DNA from: Alteromonas aquimaris
GTDB lineage: Bacteria; Pseudomonadota; Gammaproteobacteria; Enterobacterales; Alteromonadaceae
DNA length: 64,000 bases
Reading direction: 5' to 3'
Assembly (NCBI RefSeq): GCF_026183695.1
Contig: NZ_JAPFRD010000009.1
Coordinates: 124,001 to 188,000 of the forward strand
Shown here: positions 9,513 to 17,839 of the stretch, piece by piece
Layout of the letters: each line of letters starts with the position of its first letter
Numbering within the stretch: the stretch's first letter is position 1
Translations under genes and position numbers: made by a program
The notes under the pieces: model-generated
Database searches by the model: none
The model's input: the letters and a program-made list of their open reading frames with translations, nothing else
Told to the model about the DNA's origin: nothing

Positions 9513-9527
9513 GTCCCATTTTGGGAC
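9513..9527. promoter_or_regulatory. Perfect palindrome between alpA-like gene and higB, candidate HigA operator
   Basis: GTCCCA-TTT-TGGGAC is a perfect inverted repeat 13 bp upstream of the higB ATG, in the intergenic region shared with the divergent regulator. HigA antitoxins usually repress their own promoter through such palindromes. The assignment to HigA is inference; the AlpA-like protein could also bind here. Confidence 0.4.
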
Positions 9528-9540
9528 TATTATTAAGTCT

Positions 9541-9843
9541 ATGAGAATCATTGCCCTATCGACACTGAAAGCTTTCTGGGAAGAACACCCAGAATACATG
9601 GATGCCAAGGAACCTACGCTTGCTTGGTATCGGCATGCCTTAGCGGCTGATTGGAACGCACCAGCTGACGTAAAGCAGGGCTTCAGAAATGCCAGCATCC
9701 TCAAAGATGGGCGTGTGGTTTTCAATATTGCGGGTAACAAGTACCGTTTGGTCGTGTGGATCAACTATGCCTATCGCGTGGTGTACATCCGGTTTATCGG
9801 CACCCATGCGCAATACGACAAAATTGACGTGCAAACTATTTAA
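9541..9843 (+). CDS. higB: HigB family toxin (RelE-like mRNA interferase)
   Basis: A 100-residue protein of the HigB_toxin family. Features are RIIALSTLKAFWEEHPEY at the N-terminus, NASILKDGRVVFNIAGNKYR in the middle, and the C-terminal RVVYIRFIGTHAQYDKID ending with the typical H-x-x-Y-D. A longer frame opens at 9505, but ATG 9541 matches the family start. Family members cleave mRNA on the ribosome. It is followed after 33 bp by its antitoxin, and the toxin-first order is usual for HigBA. Confidence 0.9.
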   Translation: MRIIALSTLKAFWEEHPEYMDAKEPTLAWYRHALAADWNAPADVKQGFRNASILKDGRVVFNIAGNKYRLVVWINYAYRVVYIRFIGTHAQYDKIDVQTI

Positions 9844-9876
9844 TTGCCCCCCAGATAGAAACGAGAGGTAAAAATT

Positions 9877-10245
9877 ATGGACATCAAACCGATCAAAACT
9901 GATGCCGACTACCGAGCGGCATTAAAAGAAATTGAAAGCCTGATGATGGCTGGCCCTGACACACCTGATGGCGAAAAGCTGGATGTCATGGTTACGCTTA
10001 TCGAAGCTTATGAGGCCAAGCATTTCCCTATGGAACTGCCTGACCCTGTTGAAGCTATCAAGTTCGAGATGGAACGTAAAGGTTTAACAGTGAAAGACCT
10101 CGAGCCCATGATTGGTAAAAGCAACCGAGTCTATGAGATTCTCAATCACAAACGCTCGCTCACGCTAAAAATGATCTGGAAGCTGCATGAAGGCTTGGGT
10201 ATTCCTGCTGAATCCTTAATCAAACCACCTCAAGCGCATGCTTAA
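9877..10245 (+). CDS. higA: HigA family antitoxin (XRE-type HTH)
   Basis: A 122-residue protein with an N-terminal helical region (MDIKPIKTDADYRAALKEIE) that binds the toxin in this family, and a C-terminal XRE-like helix-turn-helix (KGLTVKDLEPMIGKSNRVYE, about 69-88, then ILNHKRSLTLKMIWKLHEGL). It neutralises HigB and represses the operon. The SD GAGAGG lies upstream of the ATG. Its last 8 nt overlap the start of the TOTE primase gene, so primase translation is probably coupled to antitoxin translation. Confidence 0.9.
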   Translation: MDIKPIKTDADYRAALKEIESLMMAGPDTPDGEKLDVMVTLIEAYEAKHFPMELPDPVEAIKFEMERKGLTVKDLEPMIGKSNRVYEILNHKRSLTLKMIWKLHEGLGIPAESLIKPPQAHA

Positions 10246-11146
10246 GAGTGATGGATTTCAAAGCACAGCCGAGATTGATGCTCGGCTCGCAGAGCTTGAG
10301 CAAGAGAAAAAGCAACTTTTAGCTCTCAGAGAACAACTTCAACAACCCCCATCAAATACATCTGACTCGCCCCTATATTCACCAGAACAAAAGATTGCCA
10401 TTTTTAGGGGATTGTTTCGGGGCCGAGCCGATATTTTTGCTACCCGCTGGCAAAACAAACAAGGTCGCAGTGGTTACTCTGTTGCCTGCAATAACGAGTG
10501 GGTACAAGGAATCTGTCATAAGCCTCGCATCAAATGTCAGGATTGCAATCACCGTCAGTTCACAGAGTTAAATGACCAGATCATATATCGCCACTTAGCC
10601 GGGCAACAAGTGGTCGGTCTCTATCCTTTAATGCACGATAACACTTGCTACTTTCTTGCGGCTGATTTTGATAAAGGCCAATGGCAAGAAGAAGTGAAAG
10701 CAATGTCGAAGGCTTGCCGTAAATTTGCAATACCACATGCCATTGAGATTTCTCGTTCTGGCAATGGCGCACACCTTTGGATTTTCTTCAACGAGAAAGT
10801 ACCAGCCAAAGAAGCTAGGCTACTGGGATTTGGCCTGCTCGACAAAGCGATGGAATTTTATCCGAATCTATTGTTTGATTCCTATGATCGCCTTTTCCCC
10901 AACCAGGATATTTTACCCGAAGGCGGATTTGGAAATTTAATCGCTCTACCACTTCAGAAGGAAGCGCGATTGTCGGGCAATAGCTCCTTTGTCGATAACG
11001 AACTTAATGGCATCCAAGGCCAATGGCAGTACCTTGCCAATATTAAGCGTGTTTCATGCAGCACACTGACAAAGCTATTGACACAGATTTCGCCAAACTC
11101 AGCGTTATTTAAAGAACAAGAGGTTATAGAGAACCGTCCACCCTAG
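10238..11146 (+). CDS. TOTE conflict-system primase (archaeo-eukaryotic primase domain)
   Basis: A 302-residue protein. It has a short coiled coil (about 10-35, alternating E/L/K), then the TOTE-type AEP domain from about 48: SPEQKIAIFRGLFRGRADIF, a Cys-containing insert (CHKPRIKCQDCNH), the catalytic DxD in LAADFDKGQW, the SxH-type motif SRSGNGAHLW, and DSYDRLFPNQD followed by GGFGNLIALPLQ. The Asp pair and His needed for nucleotidyl transfer are present. Related proteins carry this domain fused to a helicase; here a TAG at 11144-11146 separates it from the helicase in the same frame. ATG overlaps higA by 8 nt. A role in defence against mobile elements is proposed for the family but not tested. 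Confidence 0.85.
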   Translation: MLKSDGFQSTAEIDARLAELEQEKKQLLALREQLQQPPSNTSDSPLYSPEQKIAIFRGLFRGRADIFATRWQNKQGRSGYSVACNNEWVQGICHKPRIKCQDCNHRQFTELNDQIIYRHLAGQQVVGLYPLMHDNTCYFLAADFDKGQWQEEVKAMSKACRKFAIPHAIEISRSGNGAHLWIFFNEKVPAKEARLLGFGLLDKAMEFYPNLLFDSYDRLFPNQDILPEGGFGNLIALPLQKEARLSGNSSFVDNELNGIQGQWQYLANIKRVSCSTLTKLLTQISPNSALFKEQEVIENRPP

Positions 11147-11149
11147 GAG

Positions 11150-12661
11150 ATGACCGCCAAGGCCTTACCTCTCTTATTGGAAAATCCACCAGAAAAGATA
11201 ACCGCCACTCTCGCAAATCATGTCTATTTTGATTTAAGTGAGCTACCAACTGCATTAGCGGCAAGGTTAAGGCGACTCGCGAGCTTTTCCAACCCTGTTT
11301 TCTTTAAAACACAGGCATTACGATTTTCAACTCATGGCATACCGCGGTTTATCTCCTGCGCTCGTATCGAGCAAGGCTATTTGGCAATACCCCGCGGCTG
11401 CTTAGACGAAGCAATAGAGTTGTTAACCGAGAATCAGATTGAAGTTCAATTAGACGATCACCGTGAACGTGGCACTAAACTTATATCCACCAAGTCACTC
11501 GTCAAGCTCAGAAAGAATCAGCAAGCAGCAGTCCGCGCCATGAGTAAGCACGATGCTGGTATTCTGCATGCACCGACTGCATTTGGTAAAACAGTTACCG
11601 CTATTGGCATGATTACTAAGCGCAAAACTAATACGCTAATTTTAGTCCACAGTCGACAACTGCTCGACCAATGGAGAGAACGATTAAAATCGTTTTTACC
11701 CGATACGGATGTCGGCATCATCGGCGGCGGCAAGAAAAAGCCAACAGGTGTCGTCGACTTCGCAACCTATCAAAGTCTAATCAACAAAAAGGACAACACC
11801 GTATCTGAGATCGTTCAAGATTATGGACATGTAATCGTTGATGAGTGCCATCACGTTTCTGCGCCGCGCTTAGAAATGGTGTTAAACGAAGTTCGAGCTA
11901 AATACGTACTCGGCTTGACCGCCACCCCGGAACGACAGGATGGCCACCAGAAAATCATCTTTATAGCCGCAGGGCCTATTCGTCACAAGGTTAAAAGCAC
12001 AGCAGAAGAAAAATTTGAGCAACAAGTTGTTGTTCACCAACTCTATGACAACCCTCCAAGGCAGTTAATCAATTCAGAAGAGCGGCCTAAAATCTCAGAC
12101 GCTTATCGATGGATCATGGAGAATAATGAAAGAACACAACGAATAATCATTGATGTTTTAGCCTGCCTTAAACAATCAAAACACCCAATAGTTCTGACCG
12201 AACGCAGAGAACATGCTGAAACAATCAATGCCATACTGCTCGATAGAGATATCGATTCAGTCGTTTTAACAGGCGCAATGCGCGCGTCTGAGCGCAAGGC
12301 CGTTGAGGAACAGCTACCCACCGCGCAAGTCGTCGTTGCCACTGGTAAGTATGTGGGCGAAGGTTTTGATTTGCCAAGACTAGACACGCTGTTCTTAGCC
12401 ATGCCCATTGCATGGAAAGGTTCACTGGCTCAATATGCCGGGCGTATTCACCGAGAGTCTGATGGCAAAGACCGTGTCACCATTTACGATTATGTCGATT
12501 GCTCGCTCCCTATGTTGCAACGAATGTTCAACAAACGAGAGAAAAGCTATAAGGCAATGGGATACCAAATTTCGTTTAATAGCAAAGCGCCAGCGCACAG
12601 CCAATTGTCAACCGAGTTTCTGCTAGCTTCTGACAAACGACGTTCCGAAGCTCCTGCGTAA
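11150..12661 (+). CDS. TOTE-type SF2 DEAD/DEAH-box helicase
   Basis: A 503-residue protein. Residues 1-115 are the linker domain that in related proteins lies between primase and helicase (ARLRRLASFSNPVFFKTQAL, IPRGCLDEAIELL). Then follow the SF2 motifs: Walker A APTAFGKT (141-148), DECHH (motif II), GLTATPER (motif III) and AQYAGRIHRE (motif VI). No nuclease domain follows; the C-terminus is a short basic tail. It is in the same frame as the primase gene, separated by TAG and one GAG codon. AGGAG directly abuts this ATG, which is too close for good initiation, so the true start, re-initiation or readthrough is uncertain. Confidence 0.85.
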   Translation: MTAKALPLLLENPPEKITATLANHVYFDLSELPTALAARLRRLASFSNPVFFKTQALRFSTHGIPRFISCARIEQGYLAIPRGCLDEAIELLTENQIEVQLDDHRERGTKLISTKSLVKLRKNQQAAVRAMSKHDAGILHAPTAFGKTVTAIGMITKRKTNTLILVHSRQLLDQWRERLKSFLPDTDVGIIGGGKKKPTGVVDFATYQSLINKKDNTVSEIVQDYGHVIVDECHHVSAPRLEMVLNEVRAKYVLGLTATPERQDGHQKIIFIAAGPIRHKVKSTAEEKFEQQVVVHQLYDNPPRQLINSEERPKISDAYRWIMENNERTQRIIIDVLACLKQSKHPIVLTERREHAETINAILLDRDIDSVVLTGAMRASERKAVEEQLPTAQVVVATGKYVGEGFDLPRLDTLFLAMPIAWKGSLAQYAGRIHRESDGKDRVTIYDYVDCSLPMLQRMFNKREKSYKAMGYQISFNSKAPAHSQLSTEFLLASDKRRSEAPA

Positions 12662-12738
12662 GCATAGACCCGCATTGGCTTACTGCAGCAATTGAGGGAC
12701 TAATTCAGTTCCTATTGAGGGAACCAAACCGGCGTCCC

Positions 12739-12886
12739 GCTCCACCACCACCTTGTAAATAGCCCTAATGAGCCTTCATCAGCCATTAGGGCTTTTTATT
12801 AACCCGCAAACTTTACTATCAGGAATTTAGAGCTAATGCGGGAAGTTGCGTACTAACTTACCACCAAAGAGCTTCAAACGTACTCC
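12739..12886 (+). repeat. Distal direct repeat of the island (att-like, with alpA remnant)
   Basis: Begins with GCTCCACCA and matches 9163-9306 over about 145 bp. It holds a perfect terminator hairpin. Read on the minus strand, the end of the repeat encodes STFEALWW followed by a stop, which corresponds to STFEAV at the end of the AlpA-like protein in the proximal copy. It therefore looks like the left end of a second related element that has otherwise been lost. Confidence 0.7.
12761..12798 (+). terminator. Displaced ssrA-type terminator
   Basis: AGCCCTAATG (12761-12770) pairs perfectly with CATTAGGGCT (12784-12793), followed by TTTTT. It may be the original chromosomal ssrA terminator moved away by island insertion; it could now end the primase-helicase transcript. 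Confidence 0.65.
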
Positions 12887-13052
12887 ATCTCGTGAATCGA
12901 TACCAATAGTTAAGGTACTTCTCAGCCCATCCTATAAGAAAATAAACTGCGATGCAGCGTGGATGCGAAGCCTTTTAAGCTCATTTATCCGAAGCAGCGA
13001 ATCCCCAGCTACTACCAAGTTCGGCAACTAATGGCTTCAAATGCAGGGGAAA
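12887..13052. other. Non-coding remnant after the distal repeat
   Basis: About 165 bp between the distal repeat and the end of the diguanylate cyclase gene. A 61-codon frame runs through the repeat and this stretch but shows no family features. Probably decayed island DNA. Confidence 0.35.
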
Positions 13053-14528
13053 TTAATTAGTCTCTTCAATTCGATTCCGGCCATTCTCTTTTGCTTGATA
13101 CAACGCTTTGTCAGCCAAGTCGATTAGTATGCTACTGCTTAGCTCGTTACTGCACTTTTGTGTGGTGATACCGATGCTTATGGAAAGCACATTGTTACCG
13201 GGTGAGCCTTCGAAAGGAATTGCCAATTTATTCATTTTTTGCATGATAAGTTCGGCGATATAGTGGGCTTGCTTGGCATCCGTATTGGGAAGAATGACGG
13301 CAAATTCTTCGCCACCGTAGCGGGCTGCCAGGTCATCATAGCGTCGACAGCACTCATCCAATGTACGTGCTACTAGTTTCAACGCTTCATCCCCGGCACT
13401 GTGTCCGTAGGTATCATTAAACTGCTTAAAGAGATCCACATCGATAAAAAGTAGACTTATTAAGTCATTGTCTCGTATGCCACGGCGGATCGCGCTCTCT
13501 AGTTTAGTGTCAAATTGTCTGCGATTTGCAATACCGGTTAAACCATCAGAATTGGCTAAATGGTCCAACTGTTTGTTAGCAATGGCCAATTCGTTAGAGA
13601 CCTGCTCGAGCGATTGTTTATTGGACATAGCAGCCAATGTATTACTGACAATTTCACCAATGAGTTTCAAATATCTGACATCGTGATCGCGCCATTTATA
13701 CGTACTTCCGACAATGTCGCAACCTATAAAGCCAAAAAGCTTTTCGTCCAGATAAATAGCTACACATAATACTGCACCAATCCGTTCGCGCTCAAACTCT
13801 TGCTTCTCCAGGCTGGCCGCCGCTGGTAGTGTATAAATATCGTCTACTTTGAATAAATGTTGGGTTTTGATTACCTCGTGAAAGTAGGGTAAATCGTCCG
13901 CGCTGAGCCCTTTTAATTCTTCTTTATGCGGGGTGATGCCGGGTGCAACCCACTCATGGGTATTGTCCATCAATTTACCGTTTTGATAAAACTGAAAAAT
14001 ATAACAACGGTCGACACCGCTAAACTCCCCAAAGGCACCCAACTTCTTCTCAATGAGCGAATCTAAGTTTTCTGCATTGAGATTGATAAGTTTTGAAGAA
14101 ATTTTGGATAACAGACGATTAAACGCTAAGTGATTGTCCAGGGGGGAATTTTTTGCAGCTCGCTGATCAGTAAAGTCATTACTTTGAGCATTACTTAAAT
14201 GCAGCACTACCCATTGTTGATCCTTGTTACAGATCAACGAACCTTTAACCTCGCACGTTAAATTCCTTACTGGACTGCAAATACGTACATTAACGTCGAC
14301 GGTCCCTTTTGAAAGACACCTTTCAAAAGGATCAGAGGCTTCACTCAAAAGAGCGCCCGACTCCACATCATAGAAGCGAAGGTTCTGCGGGAAATCTCTA
14401 TTAGAGGTATCTACTCCAAAAAGGTTGAAGCAAGCTTCGTTTGCGTTAATTACGTTGTCATTAACGCGTTTAAATAGCAGGCTGGCAGGTATTTGCCCTA
14501 ACAATTCCATGTCACAATTAGTGATCAA
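13053..14528 (-). CDS. GAF-GGDEF diguanylate cyclase
   Basis: A 491-residue cytoplasmic protein. An N-terminal PAS-like region (about 10-110) is followed by a GAF domain (about 135-310; GVDRCYIFQFYQNGKLMDN) and a GGDEF domain (about 325-488). The active-site motif is GGEEF (in RYGGEEFAVILPN, near residue 403), and RYDD five residues upstream gives an RxxD inhibitory site, so the enzyme should make cyclic di-GMP and be feedback-inhibited. No membrane segment is seen. It is a single gene divergent from the pirin gene. The ligand of the GAF domain is unknown. Confidence 0.92.
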   Translation of the reverse strand: MITNCDMELLGQIPASLLFKRVNDNVINANEACFNLFGVDTSNRDFPQNLRFYDVESGALLSEASDPFERCLSKGTVDVNVRICSPVRNLTCEVKGSLICNKDQQWVVLHLSNAQSNDFTDQRAAKNSPLDNHLAFNRLLSKISSKLINLNAENLDSLIEKKLGAFGEFSGVDRCYIFQFYQNGKLMDNTHEWVAPGITPHKEELKGLSADDLPYFHEVIKTQHLFKVDDIYTLPAAASLEKQEFERERIGAVLCVAIYLDEKLFGFIGCDIVGSTYKWRDHDVRYLKLIGEIVSNTLAAMSNKQSLEQVSNELAIANKQLDHLANSDGLTGIANRRQFDTKLESAIRRGIRDNDLISLLFIDVDLFKQFNDTYGHSAGDEALKLVARTLDECCRRYDDLAARYGGEEFAVILPNTDAKQAHYIAELIMQKMNKLAIPFEGSPGNNVLSISIGITTQKCSNELSSSILIDLADKALYQAKENGRNRIEETN

Positions 14529-14766
14529 TTCGCCACCTTAGTGCTTAACGTCTTGGATACAAATAGTATAGTTAACAAACCAATCTTAACTTTCAAATAT
14601 AGTAAAGATTGTATAAGTATAGATGTTAGCAGATAAATCAATTTAATATCTCCCGCTTTGTGTCTTAATTCGAAATTTTAGTATAAACAGCGTCATTTTT
14701 TGTTCTGTTACAAATTAACTTTCCACAATAAACTTTGGGAAGAATTAGCCGAGTTGGGAATAAAAA

Positions 14767-15456
14767 ATGATTTATTTAAGGCGCGCCGACGAGCGAGGTT
14801 TAGCTGATTTTGGCTGGCTGTGTAGCAGACATTCGTTTTCCTTTGGCCATTACTATGACCCCGTGCATTTGGGTTTCTCTGTATTACGCGTACTGAACGA
14901 GGATGTTGTTGCTGGGGGAACGGGATTTGAGTCCCATGGGCATCGCGATATGGAAATTATTTCGTATGTCCTTGAAGGTGCCATTGAACATAAAGATAGT
15001 GAAGGAAATGCCTTCATAGTGCCTGTAGGGGATATACAGCGCATGAGTGCTGGCACGGGAATCAAACATTCTGAATATAATCACTCCAAAAGCGACCAAC
15101 TGCGCTTCTTACAAATTTGGATTAAACCCGATACGCTTGGAACGAAACCGGCTTACGCACAGAAAACGGTGCGCCAAAATGGAATGCTTACGCCGTTAGT
15201 GACAGCTGATGGAAGGGATAACTCGTTAACCATGCAGCAGGAAGCCAGTATATATCGCCTGGCCATGAATCAACATGAAACAATTAGCCTATCTGCTAAC
15301 TCGAGTTGGGGCTATTTACACATTATCGCAGGTAAAGCTCAGGCTGGTGATGTTGAGCTTGATAGTGGTGACGCTATGGGTATCACAACAGGCCACTTGG
15401 AAGTGAAAGCCGAGAAACCACTTACCGCTTTATGGTTTGAGCTGCCTCCTCAATAA
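14767..15456 (+). CDS. Pirin family protein (YhhW-like)
   Basis: A 229-residue bicupin. The metal site of the pirin family is visible as H57 and H59 (in ESHGHRDMEI) and H101 and E103 (in GIKHSEYN). The length and the start IYLRRADERG match the YhhW group, whose members show quercetinase activity in vitro; the physiological role is unclear. It has its own intergenic region of about 240 bp and ends at a strong shared terminator facing the convergent protease gene. Confidence 0.92.
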   Translation: MIYLRRADERGLADFGWLCSRHSFSFGHYYDPVHLGFSVLRVLNEDVVAGGTGFESHGHRDMEIISYVLEGAIEHKDSEGNAFIVPVGDIQRMSAGTGIKHSEYNHSKSDQLRFLQIWIKPDTLGTKPAYAQKTVRQNGMLTPLVTADGRDNSLTMQQEASIYRLAMNQHETISLSANSSWGYLHIIAGKAQAGDVELDSGDAMGITTGHLEVKAEKPLTALWFELPPQ

Positions 15457-15462
15457 TAAAAA

Positions 15463-15490
15463 AGCCCAGCTAGTGCTGGGCTATATTTTC
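15463..15490. terminator. Bidirectional terminator between pirin and subtilase genes
   Basis: AGCCCAG (15463-15469) and CTGGGCT (15476-15482) form a 7-bp GC-rich stem with a 6-nt loop. A-runs on the left and a T-rich right flank allow termination of both convergent genes. Confidence 0.75.
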
Positions 15491-15503
15491 GAACTTCTAA
15501 TTC

Positions 15504-16895
15504 TTAATTAGCTGGGCTGAATGCAGCGCCGTGACCATGTACGTCATCACGTCCAGGCTTGCCAAGATCCAATGCCAGTTTACGCATTTCGGCTTCAACT
15601 CGGGTTGGATCCATGTCACCACCGTTAGCACCGATAATTAGCGCAGCCACACCTGCCGCGTGAGGTGCTGCCATAGAGGTACCCACTGACCAGTACCAGC
15701 CACCGTTACCTGTGCTGAATACGAAGTCCCACACGTAACAAATGCGCGTAGCACCATTTACCGTACAGTCATCTCTTCCGCCAGGTACAAATGCGCTGGT
15801 ATAGTCACCACCTGGAGCAGAAAACTCAATTTCAGATTGACCATAATTTGAGTATATCGCTAACTGGCGTAAGTCAGTGTCAGCATTTTTACCCCACAAG
15901 GTAGGGCCCGTTGCTGAAATTGACATTACCGACGGTAGACCAGAAGGCAAGTGTACTAAGCTATCAGTTTTATCATAGTCAGTTGCATCGTTACCTGCAG
16001 ACGCGATCAAGGTTACGCCATTTTTCTTAGCATAAGCGGCGGCTTTACTATACGCACCGATAAACTGAGCAATACCTTCCTCACCACCCACTGCAACACG
16101 AATGTCGTCAGAAGTGTCGTAAGGTGTGCCTTCAACGTCAAACAAGCCGTTGCGACGAACTGATAAACCCAGACTCATATTAACAACATCTGCACCAATG
16201 TCGGCAGCGTAAACCATAGCCTGCATGGTTCCATATGAGCTACCTGAGCCAGTGTCTGCCGACAGTGATTTTAGAATAACTAATTCTGCTTCTGGCGCGA
16301 CACCAATGGTACCAAAACCGTTGTCAGCAGCAGCGATTGTTCCAGCGGTATGTGAACCGTGATTGAACACGTCAGCTCCAGCATAGTCCCACGCTTCACC
16401 GTCTACAAACGAGCGGCTTAACTCAACGTTAATGTTGGGTTGTAAGTCTGGATGGGTCGCATCTGCGCCGCTATCGATAACCGCAACACGAACGCCGTAA
16501 CCGCGATGGCCCGCGTTCCAGGCTTCAACAGCGCCTACCGATTGGTGACCCCATTGACGATTGAAAAAGAAGTCGTCATCGCCACTTGCAGGTGGATTCG
16601 CATATTCTTCAGTGACGGCCATATCAGCCGTCATTTCTATTTCTACTTTGGGGTTGAAGGCGGTGGCATCAGGAACCATGTTTAAGCCAGAGTTTAATGC
16701 AGTATCTACATTATCAAAACTAACCTGACAGACGCCGATTTGTGGGATACAGCTTTTTAGGGTACCGCCGGCTTTGGCAACTTGTTTCTCAACTTTGCTT
16801 TGATCAAATTTCCCATTGGTATCTAAAATAAAGTTTACAGCCTGGGCTTGTCCAAACGCTAAAGACATTCCAAGACACAGTAGTGTTTTTTTCAT
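15504..16895 (-). CDS. Secreted S8 subtilisin-like serine protease
   Basis: A 463-residue protein with a Sec signal (KKTLLCLGMSLAFGQAQA). A pro-region of about 100 residues is followed by the S8 catalytic domain. The catalytic triad is D141 (VAVIDSGAD), H179 (NHGSHTAGT) and S407 (GTSMAAPHAAG), with N302 in SAGND forming the oxyanion hole. There is no C-terminal P-domain or PPC domain. Probably an extracellular nutrient-scavenging protease. ATG is preceded by AAGGAAG. Confidence 0.93.
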   Translation of the reverse strand: MKKTLLCLGMSLAFGQAQAVNFILDTNGKFDQSKVEKQVAKAGGTLKSCIPQIGVCQVSFDNVDTALNSGLNMVPDATAFNPKVEIEMTADMAVTEEYANPPASGDDDFFFNRQWGHQSVGAVEAWNAGHRGYGVRVAVIDSGADATHPDLQPNINVELSRSFVDGEAWDYAGADVFNHGSHTAGTIAAADNGFGTIGVAPEAELVILKSLSADTGSGSSYGTMQAMVYAADIGADVVNMSLGLSVRRNGLFDVEGTPYDTSDDIRVAVGGEEGIAQFIGAYSKAAAYAKKNGVTLIASAGNDATDYDKTDSLVHLPSGLPSVMSISATGPTLWGKNADTDLRQLAIYSNYGQSEIEFSAPGGDYTSAFVPGGRDDCTVNGATRICYVWDFVFSTGNGGWYWSVGTSMAAPHAAGVAALIIGANGGDMDPTRVEAEMRKLALDLGKPGRDDVHGHGAAFSPAN

Positions 16896-17202
16896 TATTT
16901 ACTTCCTTTTTACTTCAACTGAGTTACCCGCTTTATTATTTTTATTCGGGGTCGACCGTATAGTTATTGATCCTTCAATATATGTCAACATACCTTAGTT
17001 ATAACTTATTATTAACTTTTTAGTTACATCGATTAAATTAATGTAAGAACTTGTCCAGTGAATCAGACATAGCCGGGAGCAAGGAAACATCGGGCTTATT
17101 AACAGCAAGCCCGTACGTTTAATAAAAATGAGTTAAAAAGAAAGATACGCAGGTGCGAACGCCTTGAAAAATACTTCAAAGCGTGAGGACTTGGCTCATG
17201 GG
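16896..17202. other. Intergenic region upstream of the subtilase
   Basis: About 305 bp, AT-rich, holding the protease promoter region and the downstream end of the EVE gene. No hairpin or reading frame I can support. Confidence 0.35.
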
Positions 17203-17670
17203 TTAATTAGACTCTGCCAGGTTGCATAAGCATTGCCATTCATTTTCTGGAACCGGCATAATGGACAAGCGGTGTCCCTTTTTCACTAATCCCAGTTGGG
17301 TAATCTGAGGTAGTGCTTTAATAGTTTTTAATGGAAGTACCTTAGTAAACCTTTGCTTAAACTTTACGTCTACGCGAAACCAGCGTGGGTTGGAACGATT
17401 CGCCTTTGGATCAAAATAATTTGACTCTGGATCGAACTGGGTCTCATCGGGGTAGCCAGCTTTTACCACTGTAGCGATGCCCGCAATTCCCACCACTTTG
17501 CAGCTGGAATGGTAAATAAATACTTCATCTCCGACCACCACCTCATCACGGAGAAAATTTCTGGCCTGATAGTTACGCACACCATCCCAGGGTTCAGTTT
17601 GATTAGGACGGCTGTAAAGATCATCGATACCAAAGGTGTCAGGTTCCGTTTTAAATAACCAGTAATTCAT
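17203..17670 (-). CDS. EVE domain protein (thymocyte nuclear protein 1-like)
   Basis: A 155-residue protein consisting of one EVE domain, a PUA/YTH-like fold that in relatives binds modified bases. Key stretches are MNYWLFKTEPDTF at the start, WDGVRNYQARNFL, GDEVFIYHSS and a C-terminal LPLKTIKALPQ. An upstream in-frame extension to 17856 exists, but the family always begins at MNYWLFKTEP, so ATG 17670 is chosen. It is divergent from ygiQ. The ligand in this organism is unknown. Confidence 0.88.
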   Translation of the reverse strand: MNYWLFKTEPDTFGIDDLYSRPNQTEPWDGVRNYQARNFLRDEVVVGDEVFIYHSSCKVVGIAGIATVVKAGYPDETQFDPESNYFDPKANRSNPRWFRVDVKFKQRFTKVLPLKTIKALPQITQLGLVKKGHRLSIMPVPENEWQCLCNLAESN

Positions 17671-17839
17671 AATAAGTATCATAAATGAGCAATTGAGATA
17701 TTGATAGCTTAAGTCAGCGAATTGATTTCTCAATATATTTTTATTGCATCCCACTAAACTGGTTAAAATTTGAGTAATACCTAGTCGGTAACCACCCTCA
17801 CCTGATATAATACGGCCCCGTTTTTTACTGGTTTTCACT

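Noticed and set aside
9171-12738. Integrase gene on the ssrA island
   Set aside because: I looked for tyrosine-recombinase motifs in all frames between the repeats and found none; all coding space is taken by the AlpA-like, HigBA and TOTE genes.
12846-13031. 61-codon plus-strand ORF after the distal island repeat
   Set aside because: Starts inside the direct repeat and has no recognisable domain; probably chance in decayed island DNA.
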